Shown here: in pieces, positions 22,048 through 33,858 of the stretch
How positions within the stretch are numbered: the first letter of the stretch is position 1
How the letters are laid out: the number at the start of each line of letters is the position of its first letter
DNA from: Nannochloropsis oceanica
Taxonomy: Eukaryota; Sar; Eustigmatophyceae; Eustigmatales; Monodopsidaceae
Length of the DNA stretch: 64,000 nucleotides
Assembly (NCBI GenBank): GCA_004519485.1
Contig: CP038108.1
Location: forward strand, 806,001-870,000
Reading direction: 5' to 3'
The notes under the pieces: generated by a model
Databases searched by the model: none
Seen by the model: only the letters and a program-made list of their open reading frames with translations
Told to the model about the DNA's origin: nothing
Translations under genes and position numbers: made by a program

Positions 22048-24520
22048 ATGCAGCCTAGACGAGAAGTGCGGAAGCTGGCAGTTCTGGTTTTCGTAATCGC
22101 AAGCGTCGCAAGCGCAGCACCTCAAGTCGGAATTAGAAGCAGCAACAAGTATGTCCAAGTGAAGATGAAGGGGATCAATGTACACACACTAGTCGATGGA
22201 TCAGCCCTGCCTGTGAGTGATCTCCTATTTATTTTCCCTTCTCATTCTGAACAGCTGCCTGGCGTTCACGGGGTCAGCAGGCCTAGAGCAAAGACGTCAC
22301 CTGAGAAAGCCCCAATCGTCGTCGCCGTCGTATTCAGCCTCCTTGCCTCTCCTTGCCGACGATGGATGCATCACCCACTTCCACACGCGAAACCAAAGAA
22401 GACCCACGGCCTTGCAAGCCAATCTGCTCACATCCATCCTGGACAAACTTTTGGCGCCTTCCTCCAGCAAACGGAAGAAGTCCACCGAGACGCATGAGGT
22501 CGTGATCATTGGCGCCGGAGTTGCAGGCCTCGTGACCGCCAAAGAGCTAGTCGCACAAGGCAAGGATGTAATAGTGGTAGATGCAGCAACGCAAGTAGGG
22601 GGACGAGTCCAAACAGACGAATACAAGGGCTTTTTGTTAGACAGGGGCTTTCAGGTGTTCATTGAGGCTTACCCTGCGGTGAAACGCCAGCTCAATTACA
22701 AAGCACTCGACCTCCAGTCTTTTTTGCCCGGGGCCTTAGTACGTGCCGAAGGGGGGTTCCACACAGTCGCCGACCCTTTCCGACGCCCTCAAGACCTAAT
22801 CAAAGGCCTGTTGGCCCCAATCGGATCCTTGGCTGACAAGGTGAAGGTTGGTTTACTGCGAGTCCAAGCCACTACCACGCCGTTGCGCAGCGTCTTCGTC
22901 AGCAAGGAGACCGACACATTAACCCACCTCACCAAAACCAAAGGCCTCAGCTCCGAAATTGTCAATCGATTCTTCAAGCCCTTCTACCAAGGTATCTACC
23001 TCGCCCCCCTCTCCCAACAATCCTCTCGAATGTTTGAATTTGTCTTTAAAATGTTTTCCGAAGGCGGCATTTCTCTCCCTGCCCGTGGGATCCGTGCCGT
23101 CCCTGAGCAGCTCGCCGCTTCCTTACCTGCTGGCAGCGTGCAACTAGGAGTATCAGCCGTCCGTGTGGGAGATGGTCGAGTTGAATTGAGCGATGGCAGG
23201 GTAATAGCTGCAGATGCCGTGGTGGTCGCGACTGAGGAAGGGGCAGCGAGGAAGCTCATTGGGCAGCAACTGGCACAGCAGAGGAGCACCCCTCTGGGAG
23301 GAAGGGGATCGACCTGTTTGTATTATTCATTCAAGGGTCCAGCGCCTATTAAAGAACCGTTATTGATTCTAAATGGGGAGAGCGCAGGGCTGGAGGCCGG
23401 AGATGCTGCGAGCAATAGCAGGAGCAGCAGCAGCAGTAGCAACAAGAGCAAGGTGACGACGGCAAGGAAAGTCGTAGTAGGAACTAAAAATTCCGCCATC
23501 ACCACTGCATCTCTACCCCATAAAAGACCTTCCTCTACCTCGTCTCTTCGCCCTTTCACCCTCTCCACCCAGTCCTCCCCCCCCAAGATACCGGTTAATA
23601 ACGTCGTCTTTCTCAGTAGCATCGCGCCCTCCTACGCTCCCCCGGGCCAAACCCTCGTAAGTGTTACCGTCGTTGGCATTCCCAAGCTCCCCAACGCCGC
23701 CCTCGACAAAACTGTGCGGCAGCAACTCGGCCCTTGGTTCGGCGCTGCATCAGTCGAAAAGGAGTGGGAGCTCCTCCGCGTCTACCGTATCCCCTACGCT
23801 CAACCCAAGCAAATCCCTCCCACGGGATCAAGCTTCGTGCAGCCTGCTGAAGTGAGTGTGAAGAAAGATGGGAAGGAGGGAGTGAAGGAAGGCTTATTTG
23901 TGGCGGGGGATTACCGAAATACGGCGACGTTGAATGGTGCGTTTGAGAGTGGGGAGAGGGCAGCGACGGCCGTTTTGGCCCATTTGAAAGCCTTGGGGCC
24001 TGGGGAGAAGGTCTTCAAAGGTGGAAGTACCAGCGATGGTTTGGATTCGTCTAAAACGTCCAGCAGAATTAACGGTAGCAGCAGTGATAGCGGCGGCCTA
24101 TCACTGCCTCCCTCTTCTTCTGTTGTCCCCTCTTCTACCACCCCTTCTCCTGTGGGTGACCCCTCTGTCTCCTCCCGCCAGTCACCGTCCTCCTTCCGCA
24201 GACCCAGCAGCACCCCGGCCCGAGAGGCAGTCACGGCCTTCTCTCGTTTCCGGCAGGAAAACGAACGAGGCCGAGCCACCATAAAAAGGGTCGTGGGAAG
24301 CATGAGAGACCAGCGAGGAAGTCCTACGGTGAAGCGCTTTCGAGAAGAGGAGAGAGCGCGCAGGACACCCGCAATGGCTGAAGCGGCCGCCGAGAGAGCT
24401 ACTGCTGCTGCTGCTCAAGTCATGACACCCCGACAGTCTTCGTCCTCCACCCTGTTGAATAGTGTGAATGTGTCGTCGCGGTTTCGAAGAGAGCGGATCG
24501 AGAATGGAAGGGAAAGGTGA
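22048..24520 (+). CDS. Plastid-targeted FAD oxidoreductase, amine oxidase/phytoene desaturase fold
   Basis: Flavoprotein of 788 aa. Exon 1 is 22048-22148 and exon 2 is 22255-24520. The donor is AA-GTATGT, the acceptor CTGAACAG, and only this pairing joins the frames (total 2,367 nt). Exon 1 gives a signal peptide (LAVLVFVIASVASAAPQVG); exon 2 opens NCLAFTGSAG, so targeting is probably plastid. The Rossmann site is VVIIGAGVAGLVTAKELVAQ followed by VVDAATQVGGRV. Other conserved parts are LLDRGFQVF, FFKPFYQGIYL and LPARGIRAVPEQLA, and near the end GLFVAGDYRNTATLNGAFESG, the C-terminal FAD-contact motif of carotenoid desaturase/amine oxidase enzymes. About 190 low-complexity S/R-rich residues follow. 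The substrate cannot be named; pigment-related oxidation is a guess. Confidence 0.85.
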
Positions 24521-25148
24521 ACGGAGCCTGCATTTACAAATGAAACAGCGATGGACTCGGCCTCCTCATTCTCCACCTCCTCCTCCTTCTCCTCCTTCTC
24601 CTTCTTCTCCTCCACTCCTCTTCCTCCTCCTCCTCCTGCTCCTTGCGCTAGCTCATGCTCCTTGCGCTAGCTCTGAACTAGTGCTGTGACCGCGCGCCGT
24701 TTGTTCAGGGCATTCAACCGCACGGGGGGGGAAGGAGAGAGGAGGAAAGCGGTAGTTCTTAAGAGGGCGAAAAGATCAAATAGTGGGGGGAGAGTATGTA
24801 GAGGCGTGGTTTCTTGCAAGCCTGAACGTAAATAAGTCGAAAATGGTGCTTCAGGGATAAGGTACTCTAAATGCCATTAACCAAAACCTTTAAACTTTCA
24901 TGAAAATCGCTTCTTTAACCTCTCGCTCGCATGCCCTTTCGGTCCAGTTCACCCCCTTCCTCTCATCGTACAGCATGCGCGCGCAAACACACGCGTGCGA
25001 ATCAAGATCTCGTTTGTGAAAAGGACCACCCTAACAATCTATACAAGTACAGTCAAATCCAAATTGAAGACCTAGACACAGACTTTGTGAAAGGGGGAAA
25101 TACTTCAGTATCGTCATGTACACCATTTTTTTTCCACCCCACTTTCAC
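24521..25148. other. Convergent 3' intergenic
   Basis: A short direct repeat (ctagctcatgctccttgcg / gctcatgctccttgcgctagc) occurs at about 24647-24671. Otherwise nothing recognised. Confidence 0.45.
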
Positions 25149-26847
25149 CTACTTCAGCCAAATATGTAATAAATGTCCCCCGCCCGTCGTCAAAATCCCA
25201 ACCGCCCATTCATTCGCATAAAAATAAAAGGCCCCCCCAACCGCACACAAACCAAATCGTGGCAACAATCCCAGGTAAAGCCCCGGAAACCCAAACCGAC
25301 TGTAAATCCTCGACGCACTGTCAAAGTAACTCTCTCCTCCCTCTTCTTTCCCTCCTTGCTCCCCCTCTATTTTCGTCCCCTTCTTCACATTCAGCATCTG
25401 AGCCGTCTTAATCGTGTCCAAGGGCTGAGTCATCAAGCTCGCCAATCCCGCCGCCACGGCTCCCAATACTGCCTTCGCTGCTACTGACGCGTGGATTCCC
25501 CCTTGACTGGCGACCAGAAAGTCTTTCATATGCCGATACGAGACAAATTGAACAGCATTAAATGGGATCTCTCTCAACAAGTGAGCGCCGCCCCCCACAT
25601 AGAGACCCAAGGGCCCCTCTGTTTTTAAGATGGTGCTGGCCGCCTTAAACGCTGAGGCAGCCTGCCCTGCTTGCACTCGTTGCTTGGTAACCTCGGCAGG
25701 GACCCGGATTAAGTTGGCAGGGAGAGAGGAAAGAAGAGAGGTGAAGAGTTCGATCAGGATGTGCCCCTTGGGCGGGTAACCGAGGCCAGTGGCAAGAGCA
25801 CCGAGATAGTCATACGTCACGAAGAACGCGGCGTTCGCTGGTCCAGCAATCAGTAGCATCGGAAGGATTCCATCGAAGAGGCGGCCTTTTTTGACCTTGC
25901 TCGCTCTCGAGTTGAGTTTCTCGGCGACATTTTTTCCCCTGCCTCCTCTTCCTGCCTCGTCCTCGTCGTCGTTAAGAATAAGCACCGCCTGTTGCCGTGT
26001 TTTGATAGTATCCAGCGGAAAAGTGACTATCCGTGAAAGCCCACGACTGATTCCTGCCGCCGCGCCTGACAGCAGACTCTTTTCGAAGGAGTAGGTGGGA
26101 GGGACCAAGGCGGCTAGGTTTGGACCGTGGTGGAAGTTCTCGGTGGCCCCAACTAGCACGATGCCGCCTACGAGGACACTGATCAATGCGGCGCCTTGCA
26201 GCACCCGCCAGTGATCATCGTCAGAGGAGGGAGCGGAAGGGAGAGGAGAACGGATTTCGCTGCTCGAGGGGTGCGAGAGGTCGTTGTCTTGTGCCGTAGA
26301 TTTAAGGGAGGGGGGAGGGGCGTCTCCTTCTCTTATACGCCCGCGATGTTTGGTGCTTTCAGACTTTGACGTTGACGCTTCTGCTGACGAAGAAGGTGCT
26401 GATGGTGGTACCTCATCTTTGGCTGCTGAATTTAAATGACGTGCAAGCTTGAAGCTTGATGTGGGCCTCGGGCTATGCGGAGTGCAGAGCGAAAGGTAGG
26501 GCGAAGAGCTGATGCTGCTGCGCAAGTGGTTGGCGGGGGGGATAAAGGCACTGGCTGTCGCTGGTTATTGTTGTAGATATAATAGAGGTATTTTGGGAAT
26601 AAAAGTCCGAGTTAAAACTCTCGGGCTGTGTTTTGATGCTGCTAAGTTGCAGGTGGGACATGCTCTCCGTGCATCCAAGCCTCTACCCGCCCATCCTCTT
26701 CTCTTTCCTTTCAAGCTTACCTAGACAGCAACAAGACAGGCCCAGCAGCAATCGAGACGGCCAAGAAGACGAAAAAGCGGAGTGGTGAGGGTATGGTGGT
26801 GTTGTCCCTTCCCTTCTTGGCGGTCGGCGGCGGCAATTGCTATCCAT
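25149..26847 (-). CDS. Mitochondrial-carrier-family protein, SAM transporter-like, plastid presequence
   Basis: 512-aa carrier. Exon 1 is 26847-26721 and exon 2 is 26560-25149; the donor GTAAGC and acceptor AACCAG agree in phase. Exon 1 ends in a hydrophobic core (LLLGLSCCCL) and exon 2 begins ATASAFIPP, so splicing creates an ASAF plastid-import site at residues 45-51. Three carrier repeats carry PLDTIKTRQQ, VPAEVTKQRVQ and PLDTIKT. The VPAEVTKQR and LLREIPFNAVQF stretches match S-adenosylmethionine carriers (SLC25A26/SAMC type). Expected role: SAM/SAH exchange across a plastid envelope membrane, supplying methyl groups for chlorophyll and quinone synthesis (inference). Residues 50-150 are S/P-rich linker. 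Exon 2 alone lacks an ATG, which supports exon 1. Confidence 0.85.
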
Positions 26848-27061
26848 GGCTACTCGGGAGGCTTGGTAGAGACTTTTACACCTAAATGGCAGAAGCGACG
26901 TGCTTATCTTAGCGTTGGTCGGTGGCGTGCAAAGCTCCGCCCTCCTACGGCAAATCCAGAGAGCAGCCCCTCTCTTACTTTGCGTACCTGTGCGTAGTGG
27001 GGTTTTTGAGAGGAAGGGAGGCGGCGTGGTGGAGTTTGCGCGACGTTGCGACGTGTGAGCG

Positions 27062-28453
27062 ATGATGCCTTACTTTTTAAAGCCCACCACCAACGCTACA
27101 GGTCCGCCAACCCGTCCGCTTACCGCACGAAAAACGACCAAGGTTTCAACGACCTGCTCTGGCCCTCAGGGCTTCGACACATCCACAATCAGCGTGTCTA
27201 CACCTTTAAAAACCCATGCTAAGCCGATGCTCAAGATTGACCTCAATCGCCGAAGCGTCCTCAAGGACGCCTCTCTCCACACCACCATACCACACAGCCA
27301 CAGCCATATGCCCCCCCTGTCGGTCCTCACCCGCGAGCAAATCAAGCGAGACCTCTCCCGAAAGCCGCCACCACCGCCTGCCTCCGCCTCAACATGCGAA
27401 AGCCATGCTAGCTTGCGGGGCCTCGTCCTCTGCCTCCTTCTCCAGCAGCAGCTCCAACTGCAGGCCACGACGAGCGACGACACCGGCAGCACCCAGCAGC
27501 AAGTTGCACGGGACTTAAAGAGCACGGAAGCAGCTTTATGGCAAGCAGCAGCTGATGTGGTGGAGGAAGGAGACGAGGGAGCCCACATCAACGCGCCGCA
27601 TGATTTCGAGATGGCAGAGACCTGGGGGAAGGAGGCCGCGGACGATGTGGAAGACACAGCGCGGGAGGCAGCCCCCACAAAGGAATGGTATCTCAAACTC
27701 CTCGCAAAGTACAATGTCCTCCCAGTTCGCCTGATACTTCCGATATCCACCTCCTATGATAACACTTGTCGCAGTAATGACGAGAGCGAGCATCAATCAA
27801 TGCGGGACATAGAGCGAGACAGTCTCAAGGTCAATGGCGCAGTTTATCAGCCTGGTGGCCTCGGCGGACACACTCGTGTCCTTGCGTGGCTAGAAGGCGT
27901 CTTCCTCGCCCACTTACAAGCTTCTGGGTGCTCCCCGCTTCCCCCAAAGAAAAAGTTGGAGGCGTTTATCCGTCACGTTCTAAGGCAGGTAAATCGAACG
28001 AATTCAGCAGGGGCGGCATATGATGCGATATCGAAGAGATTAGGGGTGGAGGAGGTGACGGCCATCGTCCCTGATTCAAGAGCGGCGGAACCTTTGGAGA
28101 TTGAAGTGGACACAGGAACATTCCCTCTTCCTCTTGCTACTGCGTCCGCTAATTCTACTGCTGGAATTGTAACTGCCGGTACTGCTGCTGCTGCTGCAGG
28201 TGGAGGAGGAAGAGGACGGTTTGGGTGGGGTTTGCGGGCGCGATTGAGGACTGCAACTTGTTATGTGATTTATGATGAGGCGGTGGAGGAGGAATGGATG
28301 AGCGTGAGGGCCGAGTATAAAGAGACGGTCTGCCTCCCTTTGGTGGTTGTTGATGGAGGGGGCGGGATGGAGGGAGGAATGGGAAAAGAAGTGGCACGGC
28401 AGCAGCCACTTTCGCTCGGAGCAAGCGTGCGCTTAAGTGGAAGGAAGAAATGA
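27062..28453 (+). CDS. Hypothetical protein
   Basis: 463-aa single-exon frame starting ATGATG at 27062, about 215 bp head to head with the carrier gene. Not recognised. Residues 1-120 are basic and proline/threonine-rich with PLKTHAKPMLKIDLNRRSV. The middle (about 190-330) looks globular: KEWYLKLLAKYNVLPVRLI, VYQPGGLGGHTRVLAWLEG and KKKLEAFIRHVLRQVNR. A C-terminal stretch (RFGWGLRARLRTATCYVIYD) follows an alanine/glycine run. No signal peptide, membrane segment or catalytic motif is evident. The continuous 1.4-kb frame and mixed composition argue that it is real. Confidence 0.65.
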   Translation: MMPYFLKPTTNATGPPTRPLTARKTTKVSTTCSGPQGFDTSTISVSTPLKTHAKPMLKIDLNRRSVLKDASLHTTIPHSHSHMPPLSVLTREQIKRDLSRKPPPPPASASTCESHASLRGLVLCLLLQQQLQLQATTSDDTGSTQQQVARDLKSTEAALWQAAADVVEEGDEGAHINAPHDFEMAETWGKEAADDVEDTAREAAPTKEWYLKLLAKYNVLPVRLILPISTSYDNTCRSNDESEHQSMRDIERDSLKVNGAVYQPGGLGGHTRVLAWLEGVFLAHLQASGCSPLPPKKKLEAFIRHVLRQVNRTNSAGAAYDAISKRLGVEEVTAIVPDSRAAEPLEIEVDTGTFPLPLATASANSTAGIVTAGTAAAAAGGGGRGRFGWGLRARLRTATCYVIYDEAVEEEWMSVRAEYKETVCLPLVVVDGGGGMEGGMGKEVARQQPLSLGASVRLSGRKK

Positions 28454-29000
28454 GTTTAAGCGGCTCGGTTGCGGCGGACAAAAAGAAAAGAAAGGGTGTG
28501 AATTGTACGCAGCATGCTGCTGCTGCTCCTCTATCTCTCGCTGTTGTTACAACTTCTCGTTTCCTTTTTTTGGGATAATAGTTATGGTGGCCATGATGAT
28601 TCTTCCTTTCCTCCTCCTTTGCCTTTTTCCGATTCTTTCGCGTCAGTATGTCTCTTCATTTCTCGTCCGCTCGCCTGTCTCCTACCATTCTGCACACATT
28701 TCCCTCCTCTTGTTCTCTTCTTCTTGCTCTTGTTCTTCTGATTATCCCTCCTTCCTTCTTCTTCTGCTGCTGCTGCTGTAGCGGCTCCTTATGCCACACG
28801 TCTATTCCAAACGCACCTCTATTTCGCTCTCAAACCTTTTCTTCCTGCTCCACATGTTCTCCTCCATCCTCAATTTCCCCCTTCCCCATTCCCCACTTAC
28901 TCCTTCACTCACTCCCTCCCTAACTTAACAACCGTCACCTATACACATTATTAACTCATCTCTCTTCCTCTCCCTACCCATCTATCTCATTCGCATGCTC
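28454..29000. other. Convergent 3' intergenic, pyrimidine-rich
   Basis: C/T-rich on the + strand from about 28600 to 29000. The L/F/S-rich frames here are compositional. No gene seen. Confidence 0.5.
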
Positions 29001-30533
29001 CTATGCACTTGCTCCTCCCCCCCCCTTCGTGCCACCCCCTCCACCTCCTCCAACTCCTCCTCCTCCTCCTCCTCCTCCTCCCCCTCCCTCGCTGTCCACC
29101 GCCTTCGCTACTTCAGCTGCTGCCAAACCCTTCCCTCTACTCCCACTCGCTGCGGTCCCCGCTGTAGCCGACGCGTTCATCTCTCCTCCCCCTGGCATCC
29201 CTACCAACACTCCAGCCCCTCCCGCCCTCCCTCCTTGTCGTGAAAGCTGTCCTCCCGCCGCTTCCACCAATCCATCCATCTTGTCAATCAATGTCAGCAT
29301 CATTTTCTTATATTTTCCCGATCCCATCGCCTGCCTAAACCAAGCCATCCTCAAAATCTGCCCAGACGTCGAGGCCAACTCCTCCCTCCCTCCCTCTTCC
29401 TTTCCCTCCTCAAAATCGTTCTTGTCCGCCCATGCGAGTAAGTCGGGCCGAATTACATCATACCACGACTCCCGGAAGTGAACCTTGATGACCTCTTGGA
29501 ACTCGCAGGTTGGAAGAGAGGAAGGGCGGGACAGGGGGCCAATCATGGCGGTTGCGAGCGTTTCCAAACGGATGTAGGCGTTGTAAAGGGCAACGGTTTT
29601 GTCCGACGAGGCTTCCAGCCCTGGCTCATTCCGCAGGGGCTCAGTGGTGAAAATAAAGGCGAGGATGGAGATGAGGAGTTGAGATAGATTGGAGTGCGCA
29701 GGGTCCCAAGGCTCGCCCGCCCACGTGCCTAAGAGAGATAGACATACTGTGCACATGAGGGAGGGGAAGGAGTGAGTGAATAATGTCTGAGATGCAGGGT
29801 GGATATGTTTGAATGTTGTTTCTATGAATTCTGTCATCGTGTGGTGTTTCGCACACGAACACCGAGTACAAGAAAGGAGACCCCGCGAAAGAAAGATAGG
29901 AAGGGAGGTAGAAAAAGGGAGCAGAAGAGAAAGGCAGGGAGAAAGAAAGGAAGCTCACCTTTCCCGTTGTGGTAGAGGTTCGGGTTGTACCTCACCTGCC
30001 CTCCCCCCGTCGTCATAAACACGCATTTTGGCGGGTGGTTCGGGTAATCTGGTGGAATGGACAAATGGAACTCAAAGCACCCTCCGAAATAGGGCGTCCC
30101 TGAGCTCGGCATAATCAATACCTTCCACAACAACAACGCTGCCTCGGAGAAACACACAAAGATCTGACCGTCCGTCATATCCTGCAAATGATCCCGAAGG
30201 TTCTCCACTTCCAACATGATCCGCTTCATCACCTCCCTTGACAAGGACGCACTACTATGACTCGCTTCTGGTGCAGCCACTGCTGCTCCTGCAGCTCCTG
30301 CTTCTCCGCCCCCTCCGCCGCCTCCTCCTCCTCCTTTTCCTCCTCCCTTTTTGGAGGTAGTGTGACAGTGGGACTCAAACTCATCTTCCACTGAAAAGAC
30401 GAACTCCTTCTTTCCCCTCCCCCTCCTCCGATCTCCCTCCCCCTCTTCCTCCTCCTCCGTCTCGTCCTCGTCTGCGTCCACCTCCATCCTTCTCCTCCCT
30501 TTCCTCTTCCCTTCCTTCTTCTTGCCGCCTCCA

Positions 30534-30574
<41 letters not shown>

Positions 30575-32663
30575 AGCTGCTGCTGCTGCTTCCGGTCGCA
30601 ACAGCTTCTCCCTCTCCTTCCACACTTTCTCCACTATTCGTAAGCCCTCCTCCACCTGTCGGTCTTCCTCCCTTCTGCCTTCCGCTCCCTCCCTCTGCAT
30701 CTCTTGGGCTTTCTGGATCCACTCGACGGCCTCTCCAATCATCTCGTGCGCTTCTTCATACCTACAGTGGAGAAAGGGGAAGAGTGGAAGAAAGGATGGG
30801 AAGGGGTGAGTTGAAACGTCTATAGAGACGAGAGGAAGACAGGGAAGGAAGTGAGGGAGGAGCGGAGCCCATTCCTGCTCAAGAGTCATCTGTTTTCCGG
30901 AACGACAGAGAAAGGGAGAGAGGGAGGGAAGCGAGGAAGCGGACACCCACCTAAAAATAGGTAGCTCCTCCTCGACATACTGCCAGATCCAAGCCCCCAT
31001 TTTTATGTGGGTGATGCGAGCCAGCATAATGTCGGTCATTTCCTCCTTCTGGGTATTATGAGGGTGTGTGTCATGATGGTTAAGGCATGTATACGGCGAA
31101 GTTAGAGGAATGGATGAAACTCCCCCCCCAAATAAAAGGGGGGAGGGGGTTGAGAAAGAGGGAGGATGGGGCACACACCTTTACCATGGTCAAAAATGCG
31201 GCAAATGCCGCTAAATGCTCCTTAAAGCGCGCGTCCGGCACAGAGAAATCGTGACAGGCACTGCCCCGCCCTCCATCACTGTAGCCTACACCCTTGGAAG
31301 TCTTGACACTGTAGGGAGAGAGGGAGGGAGGCAAGGGGAGGGCGGTTGAGACGGGCGGTTGAGACGGCCCGTATCGGACCCAAGATTAGGAAAGGAGGCA
31401 GTGAGGGAGAAGAAAGGAGTCCACCCGTTCTCTTCCTCCATGCGCTTGCCGCTTTTTTGCGCGAGCCGTCCAGCAGCCATGCCCGCATGGCCTCGCATGC
31501 TCTTTTTTGGGGAGGCAAGAAGGTGGGAAGGCAAGAAGGTGGGAAAGAGGGAAGGAGGGAAGGCTGGACGGGTGGAGGGACGGTTCTCCTACCTCCGGTT
31601 GCTTTTGGGCTCGAGACGGACACCGAAGTAAACGAGGCCCTCCTTGACCTTTTGAGGGACGCCAGGAAGGCGCGAACGGCAAACTTTGACAAGGATTTGT
31701 TCAAAGTCGTCGAATTCCAGGAGATCCGTGATGGGATACTTGTCCTGCGAGGAGGGAAAGAGGGGGGAAAAAAAAGGGGGGCAAAGGGAGGGTGGGTGTT
31801 GTGGTGGTGAAGGTGCCGGGAGGTCGGCGATCGAATATTTATTCGTACGGGAGGGAGGGAGGAAGTGAAAGAGGGCAGTGCGCGGGGGTTCTTTTAAAGT
31901 GAGGGAGAGAAGGAGGAAGGAAAAGAGGGGAAAGTGGGCGTACCTTGACCAGCTCCATGATGATCATCAACAAGCTAGTACACGTGAAGGTGTCGTTCCA
32001 GTTCTCCTTCTTGCATGGCTCAAACGCGCTATCCGCACCCAGGATAAAGTCCACCGTATCGTCGTACCGAGGTCCCAAATATTTTAGTTTTGGCGGCTCC
32101 TGCGGGTATTTCTTTGGGAAGATCAACTCGAGATTTGCCTTCACGAATCCCTCATGCTCCAAAATAACACCCAGCATTCGCGCGCTTTCCGTCCAGGACA
32201 AGTCGACCCTCCACCCCCTCTTTCCCTTCTCTACATCCGCCTTCAGCCGCATCAGCTCCTTTTTCAACAGCATATCGTTCGTGCACCCAATTGTGTCCAA
32301 TCCCGAAAACACCACATGCTGCTGGTACGCCCTGGCCCCCTCCGCTCTCCCTATACCTCCCATCTCCTCGTCTTCCTCCCCGCACCCCCCATCATCGCCA
32401 TCATCGTACACATACTCATACACCTCCGAATCGTCATCTTCCCGCTCATCCTCCCCCTCATCCTCTTCACCCTCCTCCCCCAACCCTCCTTCCTTTTCCT
32501 CCTCCTTTTCCTCCACCGCTGCCTTCTTCATGTCTCCACCAACAATTTCCCTCCCGTGCTGCTGCTGCTTCTTATTCTTCATGGAGTCGACCACCAGGGT
32601 CTTGGGGAAAGCGGAGAAGGAGGAAGATGATGAGCTGCTGACATCGTCCTCCATTTCGGTCAT
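29001..32663 (-). CDS. Large ubiquitin-conjugating enzyme with two UBC folds (BIRC6/UBE2O-like C-terminus)
   Basis: 882-aa E2 from six exons: 32663-31944, 31744-31593, 31308-31179, 31048-30951, 30761-29959, 29746-29001; all phases agree. N-terminal acidic region, then UBC fold 1 (residues ~128-245): LKKELMRLKADVEKG, LELIFPKKYPQEPPKLKYL, ENWNDTF. Fold 1 lacks HPN, and its cysteine (EPCKKENW) does not sit where the E2 cysteine should, so it may be inactive. UBC fold 2 (~500-690) is canonical for the BIRC6/UBE2O group: FEFHLSIPPDYPNHPPKCVF, YNPNLYHNGKVCLSLLGTW, EPWDPAHSNLSQLLISILA. Catalytic Cys is residue 636. Between them lie a charged linker and a polyalanine run; the tail is G-rich. An open frame (about 32664-32860) upstream of the ATG could be part of a longer 5' end. 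Confidence 0.85.
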
Positions 32664-33858
32664 TTTCCTCTTGTAATGTGTGGATGAAGACTGCTTCTGC
32701 TCGCGCTGGTGCTGTTCCTCCTCTTCCTCGTGCTGCTCTTGAAAGAAAGAAGAAGAGGCAACGACTGAAGGAAAGGCAGTCCTAGTCGCAGCGGCGGTGT
32801 TTGAAGCGTCGGTGGCGACAGCGGTACCTAGACGCTTGTGGGACGTTATGATTGCTTGGTACTAGACAAGTGCAGAAAGGCGGCGGCTGCTGCTGCTGCT
32901 GCGGCTTGCTGCTGGCTGCCCTTCTGCTCCTATTATGTTATTGATTCTTGATGTTGCTGATCCCGCACCTTACATCAACTATTCAGTAGTGATAGAATGA
33001 CCGGTTTGAGGGGCGGGGTAAAGGAATATGAGCGTTAAAAATTACGAAGAGGGGAGGAATGACGGGAGGATAGCCAATCACTCTCTCATCCTTCCGTCGG
33101 GAGTGCTTGCGTCTCCAGCGTGACAATCTAGTCAAGCGCAAGCAGCTTTCTCTACTTTTCAAAGAAGAATGTGCCAATTGTGCCTTCAGTGTGCGCTGTC
33201 CTCGCACAAAAAACCATGACTCTCGCTTAGACGTAAAACCTCCTCCTCCCTACCTCCATTTCCTGTCCCCACATACACAATCTACGCCCTTGCAACAGCC
33301 CCATGCATCCACCTACCGAACAATAATGAGGAGTATGGCGACGATGAACACGTGCGACAGAAGGCGTGGGACAGGCGGGCGCACTGTCCTGAAATGTGCT
33401 CTTGTCTATCTGTGATCGAGACGCGTGGCTCGTCTTGTGCTGCTTGTGTGGTGTGGTGTGTGGTATGTGGTGTACGGGGAAGGGGGAGTTATGTCCATGC
33501 AGGCATTCCAGAAGGGCTATGTGTTAATCAAGAAGGGGAAGGGGAAGGGCATGACACACTGGTGCAACGTAAATACATAAGGCTATAGTGACCGTAACGA
33601 TGAGAAGAAAACGAGTAAACTCGCTGAGGTCCTCAGCCTCAGCCGCAGCTCAGCACAGCAGTCCTTTCTGATGCTTGCCAGGGAGGTGATGTGTGTCTAT
33701 ACACATTTCTCACTCACCGACCCACCACATTGTACACAGATTTGGCAGTAAGCTTAAACGTCCAACGCGGCGGTTCCACTACTTTTTGACACCTCCACGC
33801 TTCAAAAGCCTACCGGACTCCTCTTGCCCCTTCGAGGCCCATCCCTCGACAACACACA
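32664..33858. promoter_or_regulatory. Divergent region between E2 gene and SHQ1
   Basis: 1.2 kb holding both promoters. A minus-strand frame stays open from the E2 start up to about 32860 and may be coding or leader. A CTG/CAG run lies at about 32880-32930. Small + strand frames at 33107-33588 have no recognisable content. Confidence 0.4.

Noticed and set aside
22213-22254. Strong donor GTGAGT at 22213 for the flavoprotein
   Set aside because: Joining it to CTGAACAG breaks the frame. The GTATGT donor at 22149 keeps the frame and totals a whole number of codons.
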